This document shows positions 35,225-44,505 of a stretch of DNA of 64,000 nucleotides, piece after piece. The DNA comes from Streptococcus salivarius (GTDB lineage Bacteria; Bacillota; Bacilli; Lactobacillales; Streptococcaceae): assembly GCF_009738225.1 (NCBI RefSeq), contig NZ_CP018187.1, forward strand, positions 754,501-818,500, written 5' to 3'. Position 1 is the first letter of the stretch, and the number at the start of each line of letters is the position of its first letter. The translations under genes and the position numbers were made by a program. The notes below the pieces were generated by a model. That model was not told the origin of the DNA, did not search any database, and saw nothing but the letters and a program-made list of their open reading frames with translations.

Positions 35225-35870
35225 AGTTTGCTTCAATGTAAAGATTGCTAGCAACAGTTTCTGGAATTTGAATTTCTTTTCCATCAATATTCAGGCGGTA
35301 TAGTAGTGTAAAAGGGTCAAAGCCTTTCAAGGTAAAAGTTACTCCAATTTTAAGACCGACAGTTTCCAAATAATGGAGTAAATCAATTTGATCCTGAACT
35401 CGACGAAGTACATAGTCTCCAGGAGTTAGGTCTTGTGTAAAAGTCTGATTGTAGATTTCCTCTATGAGCTGACCTGACTTGGGGATTTGCCCACCGTGTG
35501 GACAGGTTTGAGGGTAATTGAGTAGGCGGTCAAGCGCATCGATGAAGTGATCAGAGACAGTATGCTCTAAAATTTCAGCCTCTTGATGAATTTGATCACA
35601 AGTGTATTGCAAGTGGTCCACCAAAAAGACTTCGATGAGGCGATGTTTCCGATAGAGTTCAGCGACATTGATTTTACCAGTTTTCGTTAGAAGATAGCCC
35701 TTGACTTTGTCTTTGATGATGAGGTCTTCTGAAATCAATTTCTTAATCATTTCCGTCACAGCAGGTGGAGACACCTGCATACGGTTTGCGATTTCCTTAT
35801 TGCTTATTTTGCCTTCTTCAGTACCAATCTCATAGATACATTTGAGGTAGTCTTCTTTGTTAGGTGTCAT
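35223..35870 (-). CDS. sloR: DtxR-family metal-dependent regulator (SloR/MtsR/ScaR type)
   Basis: A 215-residue DtxR/MntR-family repressor. The winged helix-turn-helix is at residues 1-70 (KISNKEIANRMQVSPPAVTEM). The metal-binding and dimerisation domain has HRLIEVFLVDHLQY and EAEILEHTVSDHFIDALD, and a C-terminal SH3-like domain (about 150-215) follows. Mn2+ or Fe2+ binding would activate it as a repressor. It is next to, and in the same direction as, sloC but is separately placed downstream. SloR-like boxes stand before sloA. Confidence 0.92.
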   Translation of the reverse strand: MTPNKEDYLKCIYEIGTEEGKISNKEIANRMQVSPPAVTEMIKKLISEDLIIKDKVKGYLLTKTGKINVAELYRKHRLIEVFLVDHLQYTCDQIHQEAEILEHTVSDHFIDALDRLLNYPQTCPHGGQIPKSGQLIEEIYNQTFTQDLTPGDYVLRRVQDQIDLLHYLETVGLKIGVTFTLKGFDPFTLLYRLNIDGKEIQIPETVASNLYIEAN

Positions 35871-35949
35871 TTCTCTTCCTTTGAAAATAGTCTCACCTTA
35901 GTATAACAGATTTATCATAAGAATACAGAATGTTTCTTAGATAAGATTT

Positions 35950-36876
35950 TTACTGATTCAAGCCTTGGGTGATTTTATCCAGATTATATTTCATCATGTT
36001 GTAGTAGCTGTCACCGTCTTGCCCTTTTTCAGCAATAGAATCTGTAAAGATCTTTGCATAGATAGGAATATTGGTATCCTTAGATACTGTTTTCATAGGG
36101 CGTTCATCGACACTAGATTCGACAAAGAGAGCTGGTACCTTTGTTTGACGTAGTTTTTCCACGAGTGTTTTGATTTGGTCTGGTGTGCCTTCTTCTTCTG
36201 TATTGATTTCCCAGATGTAGGCAGATGGTACGCCATAGGCTTTTGAGAAGTATTTGAAGCATCCTTCACTAGTGACAATCAGTTTTTTCTCATCGGGAAT
36301 CTTGTTAAATGTTTCTTTAGCTTCTTGGTCCAGTTTACTAAGTTTGTCAGTATAGGATTTTAGATTCTTTTCGTAGTAGGTCTTGTTTTTAGGGTCCTTA
36401 GCAATCAGTTGCTTGGCAATATTTTGAGCATAAATAATCCCATTTTCCAGATTAAGCCAAGCGTGGGGATCTTCCTTACCTTTTTCTGATTGACCTTCAA
36501 GGTAAATTACCTTAACACCATCACTAACTGCAAAATAATCTTTATTTTCTGTTTTATGAGCATTCTTGACTAACTTAGTAAACCAAGCATTTCCACCAGT
36601 TTCTAAATTAATACCGTTGTAAAAAATCAAGTCAGCTTGCGATGTCTTCTTTACATCATCAGGAAGGGGTTCGTATTCGTGAGGATCCTTACCAACGGGG
36701 ACAATACTGTGGAGAGTGATTTTATCTCCGGCAATATTTTTGGTGATATCAGCAATAATGGAATTGGTCGTAACGACTCGTAATTTATCCTTGTTACTGC
36801 CTTGTTTATTGGTACAAGCTGTTAGAGTAACTACCGCTAAAAGTAGTAGTACTATTGTTGATAGTATTTTTTTCAT
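35950..36876 (-). CDS. sloC: Metal ABC transporter substrate-binding lipoprotein
   Basis: A 308-residue lipoprotein of the PsaA/MtsA/SloC cluster A-1 family. The lipobox is LTAC with C21. The four metal ligands are all in place: H66 (KDPHEYEP), H138 (EDPHAW), E204 (TSEGCF) and D279 (FTDSIA), matching H67, H139, E205 and D280 of PsaA. It binds Mn2+ (or Fe2+) outside the membrane and passes it to SloB. It is the last gene of the sloABC operon. Confidence 0.95.
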   Translation of the reverse strand: MKKILSTIVLLLLAVVTLTACTNKQGSNKDKLRVVTTNSIIADITKNIAGDKITLHSIVPVGKDPHEYEPLPDDVKKTSQADLIFYNGINLETGGNAWFTKLVKNAHKTENKDYFAVSDGVKVIYLEGQSEKGKEDPHAWLNLENGIIYAQNIAKQLIAKDPKNKTYYEKNLKSYTDKLSKLDQEAKETFNKIPDEKKLIVTSEGCFKYFSKAYGVPSAYIWEINTEEEGTPDQIKTLVEKLRQTKVPALFVESSVDERPMKTVSKDTNIPIYAKIFTDSIAEKGQDGDSYYNMMKYNLDKITQGLNQ

Positions 36877-36895
36877 ATTATTTTCATCCTATTTT

Positions 36896-37735
36896 TTATT
36901 GTTTAGAAGTTTTATTCATGCCACTTTGTTTTGGGGCGATGAAAAAGCTGATGAGAAAGAGTAGAGCAGACGTTAATACAATGCTCGAACCAGCCGCAAT
37001 ATTAAAACTATAGCCGATAAAAAGACCTAGAACAGATGCCAGAGCCCCCAATCCTGATGAGAGAATAATCATTGTTTTTAGGCTATGAACATAAAGGTAG
37101 GCAGTGGCAGCCGGTGTAATTAAAAGTGCCACAATAAGAATAGTGCCAACACTCTGCATGGCAGTTACAGAAACCAAAGTTAGAATAACCATAAGTAAGT
37201 AGTGGTAGAAGGTGACCTTAACTCCCATAGACTTGGCCAAAATTGGATCAAAGGATGTTAGGAGTAGAGGGCGAAAGAAGATTGTAATAGTTGCTAGTAC
37301 GAGAAGTGAAACGATAATCGTTATCCACATATCCATGTCTTGTACAGCTAGAATATTCCCGAAGAGAATATGAAAGAGATCTGTGGAACTATTAGCAACA
37401 CCGATGAGAATAATACCGAGAGCTAGAAAGCTCGAAAAGGTAATCCCAATTGCCGTGTCACTCTTAATAATGGAATTACTTTTGATATAGGTAATCATTG
37501 TAGAAGCTAAAAGTCCAAAGATGATGGCTCCTATGAAAAAGTTAATACCCAAGATAAAGGAAATGGCTACCCCAGGTAGAACCGCATGTGAAATTGCATC
37601 ACCCATAAGTGACATCCCTCTTAAAATAATAAAACAACCAACAGCACCCCCGACAATTCCAATAACTAAAGCCGTTATAAGAGCATTTTGTAAGAAGTGG
37701 AAATTTAGCAAACCATCAATAAATTCAGAAATCAT
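36896..37735 (-). CDS. sloB: Metal ABC transporter permease
   Basis: A 279-residue permease of the ABC-3 (ZnuB/MtsC) family with about eight hydrophobic segments. It contains the [23 protein letters not shown] region, typical of the loop that contacts the ATPase. It forms the channel for Mn2+/Fe2+. Its start overlaps the end of the ATPase gene by 11 bases and sloC starts 20 bases after its stop, so the three are one operon. Confidence 0.94.
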   Translation of the reverse strand: MISEFIDGLLNFHFLQNALITALVIGIVGGAVGCFIILRGMSLMGDAISHAVLPGVAISFILGINFFIGAIIFGLLASTMITYIKSNSIIKSDTAIGITFSSFLALGIILIGVANSSTDLFHILFGNILAVQDMDMWITIIVSLLVLATITIFFRPLLLTSFDPILAKSMGVKVTFYHYLLMVILTLVSVTAMQSVGTILIVALLITPAATAYLYVHSLKTMIILSSGLGALASVLGLFIGYSFNIAAGSSIVLTSALLFLISFFIAPKQSGMNKTSKQ

Positions 37736-38453
37736 TTACATCTCCTTTATAAAATAAACTGTTACCGTAGGTTTTACGGAGATTATCCTCATTAAAAACA
37801 AGATTAGTAGGCCCACTAGCAATCAGTTTACGATTTAGGAGGATAACTTGGTCAAAATAATGAGGAACTTTGCTCAAATCATGGTGGACAATAAGAATAA
37901 GCTTACCTTTGTCCCTAAGTTCTCTCAAGGTGTTCATGATAATATCTTCGCTAACAGAGTCAATACCTACAAAGGGTTCATCTAATAAAATAATATCAGC
38001 CTCTTGTACAAGACAACGAGCGATTAGAACACGTTGAAATTGGCCTCCTGATAATTGGCTTATTTGTCGATGGGCCAAATCATTTAGACCAAGTAGTGTT
38101 AAAGCATCTGTGACCTTAGACCAATCACTCTTAGATAGACGTTTAAAGAACTTGGTTTTGGGATAGAGTCCTAGAGAGATGCACTCTCTGACAGTAATCG
38201 GAAAGTTAAAATCAATATCAGCCTTCTGTGCAACATAGGAAATACGATTCAATTGCTGACGAATAGGTTGTTTATTGAAAAGGATTTTTCCAGAGTGAGG
38301 AATAATACCAATTAATGCTTTAATTAGAGTTGATTTACCAGCACCATTTGGTCCAATAATCCCAGTAATACTAGGTCCCTCCAAGTTTAAGGTGATATTA
38401 TCCAGAGCTAATGTCTGTTGGTAAGACACATTAATATTTTCAATTTGAATCAT
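37725..38453 (-). CDS. sloA: Metal ABC transporter ATP-binding protein
   Basis: A 242-residue ABC ATPase. Walker A is GPNGAGKST (residues 34-42), the signature is LSGGQFQR, and Walker B is [14 protein letters not shown], followed by the H-loop in LILIVHHDL. It energises the SloB/SloC importer. It is the first gene of the operon, with GGAGG before the ATG and SloR-like boxes in the promoter. Confidence 0.95.
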   Translation of the reverse strand: MIQIENINVSYQQTLALDNITLNLEGPSITGIIGPNGAGKSTLIKALIGIIPHSGKILFNKQPIRQQLNRISYVAQKADIDFNFPITVRECISLGLYPKTKFFKRLSKSDWSKVTDALTLLGLNDLAHRQISQLSGGQFQRVLIARCLVQEADIILLDEPFVGIDSVSEDIIMNTLRELRDKGKLILIVHHDLSKVPHYFDQVILLNRKLIASGPTNLVFNEDNLRKTYGNSLFYKGDVNDF

Positions 38454-38472
38454 TAGCTACCTCCTTGAGTTT

Positions 38473-38501
38473 AATATACTTTAAAACAAAAATTAAGTCA
38501 A
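38473..38501 (-). promoter_or_regulatory. sloABC promoter
   Basis: On the minus strand TTGACT (38496-38501), a 17-base spacer and TATATT (38473-38478), about 20 bases before the sloA start. Confidence 0.75.
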
Positions 38502-38529
38502 GTTAACTTTTATAATTAATTGAACTTAA
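38493..38529. promoter_or_regulatory. Two SloR/MtsR-type boxes
   Basis: TTAAGTCAAGTTAA (38493-38506; minus strand TTAACTTGACTTAA) covers the -35. A related TTAATTGAACTTAA (38516-38529) lies upstream. The TTAA-N6-TTAA form matches recognition elements known for SloR-type regulators. The remaining region to 38742 holds the ECF promoter and weak hairpins (CAAATAT 38586 / ATATTTG 38614). Confidence 0.7.
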
Positions 38530-38727
38530 TTATTTACTGTTATCAAGATTACAGAGGATAGTGAATGAGAGAACACTTTTTATATCAAATATTCAGCCTG
38601 CTCAAACTGTTTGATATTTGGGAGAGGCAACAAGGAATGTTATTTTCTACAATTTGTACTATCTCACTCTGTATTTCAAGAAATCTTTAGTTTTTATTTT
38701 TTAAAACTAGTCATATTTCCTTATTTC

Positions 38728-38736
38728 TGGCATAAT
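38728..38736 (+). promoter_or_regulatory. Extended -10 directly before the ECF S component
   Basis: TGG-CATAAT ends 6 bases before the ATG at 38743. No Shine-Dalgarno is present. Confidence 0.5.
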
Positions 38737-38742
38737 AGATAT

Positions 38743-39216
38743 ATGAAATTAACGATTCAACGAATGGCTCGGATAGCCATTCTGTCAGCTCTGGCAGTAG
38801 GATTACGGTCAGCATTTATAGGATTGCCAAATATTCAGCCTATTACAGCTATGTTTTTTGTGGCTGTTCTTTATTTGGGCTTGGTAGATGGTCTCTTGAT
38901 TATGGCTTTAACCATGGCCATCTCAGGATTCATCTTTGGTTTTGGTCCCTGGGTCTTTAATCAGATTCTGGCTTTCGGAGTATTGATGGCTCTTTGGAGT
39001 TTGATTGCACCTAGGTTATCACTTGTTTGGCAGATAGCTTTGGTAACTCTTTTGTCCTTTCTCTACGGAGTTCTCATGGATTACAGTTATGGCCTCCTAT
39101 TTAAGAGTGGTCTTACCTTTGTTATCTCTGGTCTTCTTTACGACACCTATCATGCAGTATCGACGCTTCTATTCTATCCATTCATCCAGTCTATTTTTAG
39201 GAGGTTTTTGAAATGA
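38743..39216 (+). CDS. ECF transporter S component
   Basis: A 157-residue membrane protein with five or six hydrophobic segments. The N-terminal MARIAILSALAVGLR (about residues 7-21), ending in the small-residue-rich A-x-x-x-A pattern used to contact EcfT, and the FGPWVFNQILAFGV segment suit a vitamin-type S component (ECF_trnsprt). The substrate is unknown. Its partner is the DUF4430 lipoprotein encoded 4 bases in overlap at its 3' end; such pairs occur in predicted cobalamin-like or other corrinoid/vitamin uptake loci, but I cannot decide. The start sits directly after an extended -10. Confidence 0.8.
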   Translation: MKLTIQRMARIAILSALAVGLRSAFIGLPNIQPITAMFFVAVLYLGLVDGLLIMALTMAISGFIFGFGPWVFNQILAFGVLMALWSLIAPRLSLVWQIALVTLLSFLYGVLMDYSYGLLFKSGLTFVISGLLYDTYHAVSTLLFYPFIQSIFRRFLK

Positions 39217-39608
39217 AAAAATTAGCGACATATATTTTTCTTGCTTTATCACTTGTTACTCTAGCAGCCTGTGGAAAAAATGAGGCAGCTAAACTTACTA
39301 GCAGCACAAATAATCATCAGTCTAAGGTTCAAGGTCAAGTGACTTTGATTTTGAAAACAGATAAGGAAAGTAAGAAAAAATCAGTAGAAATCCAAAAAGG
39401 TGATACAGTGCTTGATGTATTGGAAGAGGTATATCCTGTTCAAGAAAACGATGGCTTCATCACTGAGATTGATGGTATTTCTCAAGATAAAGATAAGGGC
39501 ATCTATTGGATGTTTGATGTCAATGGTAAACTTGGTGAAAAAGCAGCCAACCAACTTAAGGTTGAAGATGGCGATGAAATCAAATTCTATCAAGAAAAGT
39601 ATAATTAA
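39213..39608 (+). CDS. DUF4430 lipoprotein associated with an ECF transporter
   Basis: A 131-residue lipoprotein with lipobox LAAC (C20), a polar linker and a DUF4430 (transcobalamin-like C-terminal) domain from about residue 45. The domain runs from QVTLILKTDKESKKKSVEIQ through DTVLDVLEE and GIYWMFDVNGK to DGDEIKFYQEKY. The family binds or helps present a small ligand to an S component. The ATG overlaps the upstream stop, and GGAGG lies within the upstream gene. A terminator follows. Confidence 0.85.
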   Translation: MKKLATYIFLALSLVTLAACGKNEAAKLTSSTNNHQSKVQGQVTLILKTDKESKKKSVEIQKGDTVLDVLEEVYPVQENDGFITEIDGISQDKDKGIYWMFDVNGKLGEKAANQLKVEDGDEIKFYQEKYN

Positions 39609-39609
39609 G

Positions 39610-39641
39610 ATTCTGAACTCTGTTTCAGAGTCTTTTTTATA
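39610..39641 (+). terminator. Terminator of the ECF operon
   Basis: GATTCTGAA / TTTCAGAGTC (one G-U pair) followed by TTTTTT. Confidence 0.75.
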
Positions 39642-39719
39642 AAGTTCGGAAATAGCCTTGAAAATTTGTTTGAAAAAGTCGGAAAATTGCAAAATAACTG
39701 ACGATTTAAAGGAAAATAG

Positions 39720-39747
39720 TTTACTTTTGTTTTAAAAGTGATATGAT
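39720..39747 (+). promoter_or_regulatory. ppc promoter
   Basis: TTTACT (39720-39725), a 16-base spacer and TATGAT (39742-39747), 34 bases before the start codon. Confidence 0.6.
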
Positions 39748-39781
39748 AAGAGGGTACTACATAAAGTAAGGAGAATAAGGT

Positions 39782-42604
39782 TTGGCTTTTAACAAATTGG
39801 AAAGCAGTAACAACCAGGAAATCATCTCTGAAGAAGTTGGTATCTTGAAAGAATTGTTGGATGATGCAACACGAGGCATGGCTGGAGAGCAAGGTCTCAC
39901 AACTATCCAACATTTGGTTGAACTTTATGATGAAGGTGACTATGTGGCCCTTACACAAGCCATTTCAGAAATGACAAATGACGATATGGTCGTTGCATCA
40001 CGTTATTTCTCTTTGTTACCTCTTTTGATTAATATCTCTGAAGACGTGGATTTGGCTTATGAAGTCAACCACAAGAACAATATTGATGAATCTTATCTAG
40101 GTAAGTTGTCTGAAACCTTTGATGTTGTCGCTGAAAGTGAAAATGCACGTGACATTCTTGAACATGTCAATGTCGTGCCAGTATTGACAGCCCACCCAAC
40201 TCAGGTTCAACGTAAAACCATGCTTGAATTGACTAACCACATTCACGAACTTCTCCGTAAGCATCGTGATGTTAAGGCTGGTCTTATCAACAAGGATAAA
40301 TGGTATGCAGATTTGCGTCGTTATGTAGAAATCATGATGCAAACAGATATCATTCGTGAGAAAAAACTTAAAGTTAAAAACGAAATCACTAACGTTATGG
40401 AGTATTACAACTCCTCATTGATTAAGGCGATTACAAACTTATCACATGAATTCAAACGTTTAGCAGTTGAAAAAGGTATCGAACTTGACAATCCAACACC
40501 TATTACTATGGGAATGTGGATTGGTGGTGACCGTGACGGGAACCCATTTGTAACAGCAGAAACTCTTAAACTTTCTGCCACTGTACAAAGTGAAGTTATC
40601 CTTAACTACTATATTGAAAAAGTTGATAATCTTTACCGTTCGTTCTCCCTCTCATCACGCTTGACTGAGGTTTCAGATACAGTAGCAGAGATGGCGAAAC
40701 ATTCTCCAGATACATCTGTTTATCGTGAAAATGAACCTTACCGTCGTGCTTTCAGTTACATCCAGTCTAAGTTGATTCAGACACTTCTTTTCTTTAAAGA
40801 AGGAAACTTTAGCAAGGAAAGAGTTGCCAAACGTCTTTCTGAAAATGTTCGTCTAGGCTCAGCTTCAACGGGTGAAGTAGTAGCTGATTACGTGCAACAA
40901 CGTCTCAGCCAAAGTCTTCAAGCTGTCTCACAACAAACGACTGAATTTTATGAAACAGCTGAGGATTTCCATGATGATCTTTTGGCAATCAAAAATTCAC
41001 TTCTTGAAAACGACGATGCTGTCTTAATTTCAGGTGATTTTGAAGAGCTTCTCCAAGCTGTAGAAGTCTTTGGTTTCTATCTTGCTACAATCGATATGCG
41101 TCAGGATTCAAGCGTTCATGAAACTTGTGTGGCAGAATTGCTTAAGTCTGCTAATATTGTTGATAACTATAGTGAATTGACTGAGGTTGAAAAGGTTGCG
41201 GTTCTTCTCAAAGAATTGCAAGAAGATCCTCGTACTTTGTCATCAACTAATGTGCCTAAGTCAGAAATTCTTGAAAAAGAATTGGCAATCTTCCGTACAG
41301 CTCGTCTCTTGAAAGACTATATTGGTGAAGATGTCATCAAACAACATATTATCTCTCACACTGAGAGCGTTTCTGATATGTTTGAGTTGGCTATCCTTCT
41401 TAAAGAAGTTGGCTTGGTTGATACAGAACGTGCGCGTGTCCAAATCGTTCCACTTTTTGAAACTATCGAAGACTTGGAAAACTCTAATGATATCATGAAA
41501 CAATACCTTGGTTATGATATCGTTAAACGTTGGATTAAGAATAGCAATAACTACCAAGAAATCATGTTGGGTTACTCAGACTCTAACAAAGATGGTGGTT
41601 ACTTGTCTTCAGGTTGGACGCTTTACAAAGCTCAAAACGAATTGACTAAGATTGGTGAAGAACGTGGTATTAAGATTACATTCTTCCATGGTCGTGGTGG
41701 TACTGTCGGTCGTGGTGGTGGTCCATCATACGATGCCATTACGTCTCAGCCATTTGGTACTATTAAAGACCGTATCCGTTTGACTGAACAAGGTGAAGTT
41801 ATCGGTAATAAATATGGTAATAAGGATGCTGCTTACTACAATCTTGAAATGCTTGTTTCAGCTGCTCTTGACCGTATGGTGACACGTCAAATTGCCGATC
41901 CAGAAGAATTGGTTGATTTCCGTGAGGTTATGGACGGAATTGTTCACGATTCAAATGTTATTTATCGTGACCTTGTCTTTGGAAATGAACATTTCTACGA
42001 TTACTTCTTTGAAGCTAGTCCTATCAAAGAAGTGTCAAGTTTGAATATTGGTTCTCGTCCAGCTGCTCGTAAGACTATTACTGAAATTTCTGGTCTTCGT
42101 GCGATTCCTTGGGTATTCTCATGGTCACAAAACCGTATCATGTTCCCAGGTTGGTATGGTGTGGGTTCTGCCTTTAATCGCTTTATCCAAGCTGAAGAAG
42201 GCAACCTCGAGAAACTTCAACATATGTTTGAAACATGGCCATTCTTCCGTTCACTTTTGTCAAACGTAGACATGGTGCTTTCAAAATCAGATATGAATAT
42301 CGCCTTCCACTATGCACAATTGGCAGAAAGTGAAGAAGTTCGTAGTGTCTTCAATATTATTTTGGATGAGTGGCAGTTGACTAAAGATGTCATTCTTGCT
42401 ATTGAAAAACATGATGGCTTCCTAGATGAGAGTCCGTCACTTAAAGCAAGTTTGGACTTCCGTTTGCCATACTTCAATGTCTTGAACTACATCCAAATTG
42501 AATTGATTAAACGTCTTCGTAACAATGATTTGACCGACGACGAAATTAGCCTTATTCACATTACCATCAATGGTATTGCAACAGGTCTTCGTAACTCTGG
42601 TTAA
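39782..42604 (+). CDS. ppc: Phosphoenolpyruvate carboxylase
   Basis: A 940-residue PEPC, which converts PEP and bicarbonate to oxaloacetate, feeding aspartate and glutamate synthesis in streptococci with a partial TCA cycle. The catalytic H138 lies in [13 protein letters not shown]. The second signature is [11 protein letters not shown] and the glycine-rich loop is [14 protein letters not shown]. The C-terminus [11 protein letters not shown] is the usual ending. The start is TTG with AAGGAG about 8 bases upstream. Confidence 0.97.
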   Translation: MAFNKLESSNNQEIISEEVGILKELLDDATRGMAGEQGLTTIQHLVELYDEGDYVALTQAISEMTNDDMVVASRYFSLLPLLINISEDVDLAYEVNHKNNIDESYLGKLSETFDVVAESENARDILEHVNVVPVLTAHPTQVQRKTMLELTNHIHELLRKHRDVKAGLINKDKWYADLRRYVEIMMQTDIIREKKLKVKNEITNVMEYYNSSLIKAITNLSHEFKRLAVEKGIELDNPTPITMGMWIGGDRDGNPFVTAETLKLSATVQSEVILNYYIEKVDNLYRSFSLSSRLTEVSDTVAEMAKHSPDTSVYRENEPYRRAFSYIQSKLIQTLLFFKEGNFSKERVAKRLSENVRLGSASTGEVVADYVQQRLSQSLQAVSQQTTEFYETAEDFHDDLLAIKNSLLENDDAVLISGDFEELLQAVEVFGFYLATIDMRQDSSVHETCVAELLKSANIVDNYSELTEVEKVAVLLKELQEDPRTLSSTNVPKSEILEKELAIFRTARLLKDYIGEDVIKQHIISHTESVSDMFELAILLKEVGLVDTERARVQIVPLFETIEDLENSNDIMKQYLGYDIVKRWIKNSNNYQEIMLGYSDSNKDGGYLSSGWTLYKAQNELTKIGEERGIKITFFHGRGGTVGRGGGPSYDAITSQPFGTIKDRIRLTEQGEVIGNKYGNKDAAYYNLEMLVSAALDRMVTRQIADPEELVDFREVMDGIVHDSNVIYRDLVFGNEHFYDYFFEASPIKEVSSLNIGSRPAARKTITEISGLRAIPWVFSWSQNRIMFPGWYGVGSAFNRFIQAEEGNLEKLQHMFETWPFFRSLLSNVDMVLSKSDMNIAFHYAQLAESEEVRSVFNIILDEWQLTKDVILAIEKHDGFLDESPSLKASLDFRLPYFNVLNYIQIELIKRLRNNDLTDDEISLIHITINGIATGLRNSG

Positions 42605-42611
42605 TCAAGTA

Positions 42612-42641
42612 AAGTTCATCACTTTAGTGGTGGGCTTTTTG
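42612..42641 (+). terminator. ppc terminator
   Basis: AAGTTCATCAC / GTGGTGGGCTT (several G-U pairs) followed by TTTTT. Confidence 0.65.
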
Positions 42642-42656
42642 TTATGGGAAAATTTC

Positions 42657-42665
42657 TGTTATAAT
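42657..42665 (+). promoter_or_regulatory. Extended -10 directly before holA
   Basis: TGT-TATAAT ends 6 bases before the ATG at 42672. The only purine-rich motif (AGGA) is too close to serve that ATG and 12 bases from the next. Confidence 0.5.
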
Positions 42666-42671
42666 AGGACC

Positions 42672-43706
42672 ATGATTGCTATGGAAACGATTGAAAAGCT
42701 GTCCAAAGAAAAGCTTCCCATGATAACTGTCTTGGCTGGTGAGGATTTAGGACAGTATAGTCAAGCTAAAGAAAAATTTTTAAAACAAATTGGTTTCGAT
42801 CCCAGTGACTTGACCTATTCTTATTTTGATATGTCAGAGACTGATTATCAAGATGCTGAGCTCGATTTAGAAAGTATGCCTTTTTTTGCAGATGAGAAGG
42901 TGGTCATTTTTGATCATTTCGCAGATATGACTACTGCTAAAAAGTCGTATCTGGATGAGAAAGAGTTGAAGCGTCTTGAAAATTATCTTGAGTCTCCTGT
43001 TGAAACAACTCTTCTTGTCTTAATGTCTGCAGGTAAGCTAGATGGAAAGCGTCGTTTAGTCAAACTTCTCAAACGTGATGCCATGGTGCTTGAAGCTGGT
43101 CCTTTAAAAGATGCAGAACTTAGAACTTATTTTCAAAAGCAGGCGCATCAAGAGGGGCTTACTTTTGATACAGGAGTTTTTGAGGAACTTTTGATCAAGT
43201 CAAATTTTGATTTTTCAGATGTTCAAAAAAACTTAGCTTTTCTAAAGGGATATAAAACTGAAGGGAATATCTCATCACAGGACATTGCGGAGGCCATTCC
43301 GAAAAGTTTGCAAGATAACATTTTTGATATGACGCAACTTCTTATACGAGGACAGATTCAGAGCGTTCGTGAATTGGTTCATGATTTACGGCTTCAGGGT
43401 GAAGATGAGATTAAGTTGATTGCAGTTATGTTGGGACAGTTTCGTACCTATTTACAGGTTAAACTTTTATCTGCTCAGGGTAAAAGTGAGCAGCAAATTG
43501 TTTCAAGTTTATCAGATTATCTAGGGCGTAAAGTTAATCAGTTTCAGGTTCGTTTCGCACTGAGAGATAGCCGTCCCTTATCAGTAGCATTCTTAAAGAT
43601 GACGATTAAGATTTTAGTAGAGACAGATTACCAGATAAAAACAGGAACTTTAGATAAAGACTACTTGTTTGATTTAGCACTTTTAAAAATTCTATCAAAC
43701 CGCTAG
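42672..43706 (+). CDS. holA: DNA polymerase III delta subunit
   Basis: A 344-residue HolA, the clamp-loader subunit that opens the beta clamp. The family layout is seen: an AAA+-like domain with ITVLAGEDLGQYSQAKEKFL at the start, FFADEKVVIFDHF, LVLMSAGKLDGKRRLVKLLK, and a C-terminal helical domain with QIVSSLSDYLGRKVNQFQVR. The start is ATG 42672 or ATG 42681. The promoter lies only 6 bases ahead of the first, which may give a leaderless message. sodA follows 95 bases later. Confidence 0.92.
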   Translation: MIAMETIEKLSKEKLPMITVLAGEDLGQYSQAKEKFLKQIGFDPSDLTYSYFDMSETDYQDAELDLESMPFFADEKVVIFDHFADMTTAKKSYLDEKELKRLENYLESPVETTLLVLMSAGKLDGKRRLVKLLKRDAMVLEAGPLKDAELRTYFQKQAHQEGLTFDTGVFEELLIKSNFDFSDVQKNLAFLKGYKTEGNISSQDIAEAIPKSLQDNIFDMTQLLIRGQIQSVRELVHDLRLQGEDEIKLIAVMLGQFRTYLQVKLLSAQGKSEQQIVSSLSDYLGRKVNQFQVRFALRDSRPLSVAFLKMTIKILVETDYQIKTGTLDKDYLFDLALLKILSNR

Positions 43707-43801
43707 AGGTATAGAGTTTTCTATGATTTTGTAAGCAAAATTTTTGAAAGCTCTACCACTTTGCGGTAAAATGGAGAAAAAATGAAAAGAGGACCTTTAC
43801 T

Positions 43802-44407
43802 ATGGCAATTATTCTTCCAGACCTTCCTTACGCATATGATGCTTTGGAACCATACATTGATGCTGAAACAATGACTCTTCACCACGATAAACACCATGCA
43901 ACTTATGTAGCAAATGCTAATGCTGCTCTTAAAAAACACCCAGAAATTGGTGAAGATCTTGAAGCACTTTTGGCTGATGTGGAACAAATCCCAGCTGATA
44001 TTCGTCAAGCACTTATTAATAATGGTGGTGGACACCTTAACCACGCACTTTTCTGGGAACTTTTGTCTCCTGAAAAACAAGAACCAACTGCTGAAGTAGC
44101 AGCTGCTATTAACGAAGCTTTCGGATCATTTGAAGCCTTCCAAGAAGCTTTCACAGCAGCAGCAACAACTCGTTTTGGTTCAGGTTGGGCATGGCTTGTT
44201 GTTAACGATGAAGGTAAACTTGAAGTTGTTTCAACTGCTAACCAAGACACTCCTATCTCAGACGGTAAGAAACCAATCTTGGCGCTTGATGTTTGGGAGC
44301 ATGCTTACTACCTAAACTACCGTAACGTACGTCCAAACTACATCAAAGCTTTCTTTGAAATCATTAACTGGAATAAAGTTGCAGAGCTTTATGCAGCAGC
44401 TAAATAA
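43802..44407 (+). CDS. sodA: Manganese superoxide dismutase
   Basis: A 201-residue Fe/Mn-type SOD that dismutates superoxide in the cytoplasm. The metal ligands are H27, H81, D163 and H167 (DVWEHAYY), and the GHLNHALFW and QDTP segments are present. The residue pattern is typical of streptococcal Mn-dependent enzymes. Manganese supply by the two importers in this window is needed for its activity. A terminator follows. Confidence 0.97.
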   Translation: MAIILPDLPYAYDALEPYIDAETMTLHHDKHHATYVANANAALKKHPEIGEDLEALLADVEQIPADIRQALINNGGGHLNHALFWELLSPEKQEPTAEVAAAINEAFGSFEAFQEAFTAAATTRFGSGWAWLVVNDEGKLEVVSTANQDTPISDGKKPILALDVWEHAYYLNYRNVRPNYIKAFFEIINWNKVAELYAAAK

Positions 44408-44411
44408 GTTT

Positions 44412-44447
44412 AAAATTATCCTCAATAAAAGAGGATAATTTTTTTGT
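44412..44447 (+). terminator. sodA terminator
   Basis: AAATTATCCTC / GAGGATAATTT with a 7-base loop, followed by T7. Confidence 0.85.
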
Positions 44448-44505
44448 AATATGATTGTAAAATCTCCTTGCTTTTTAGTGAATTATAGCTTAAACTATTA
44501 TTGTT

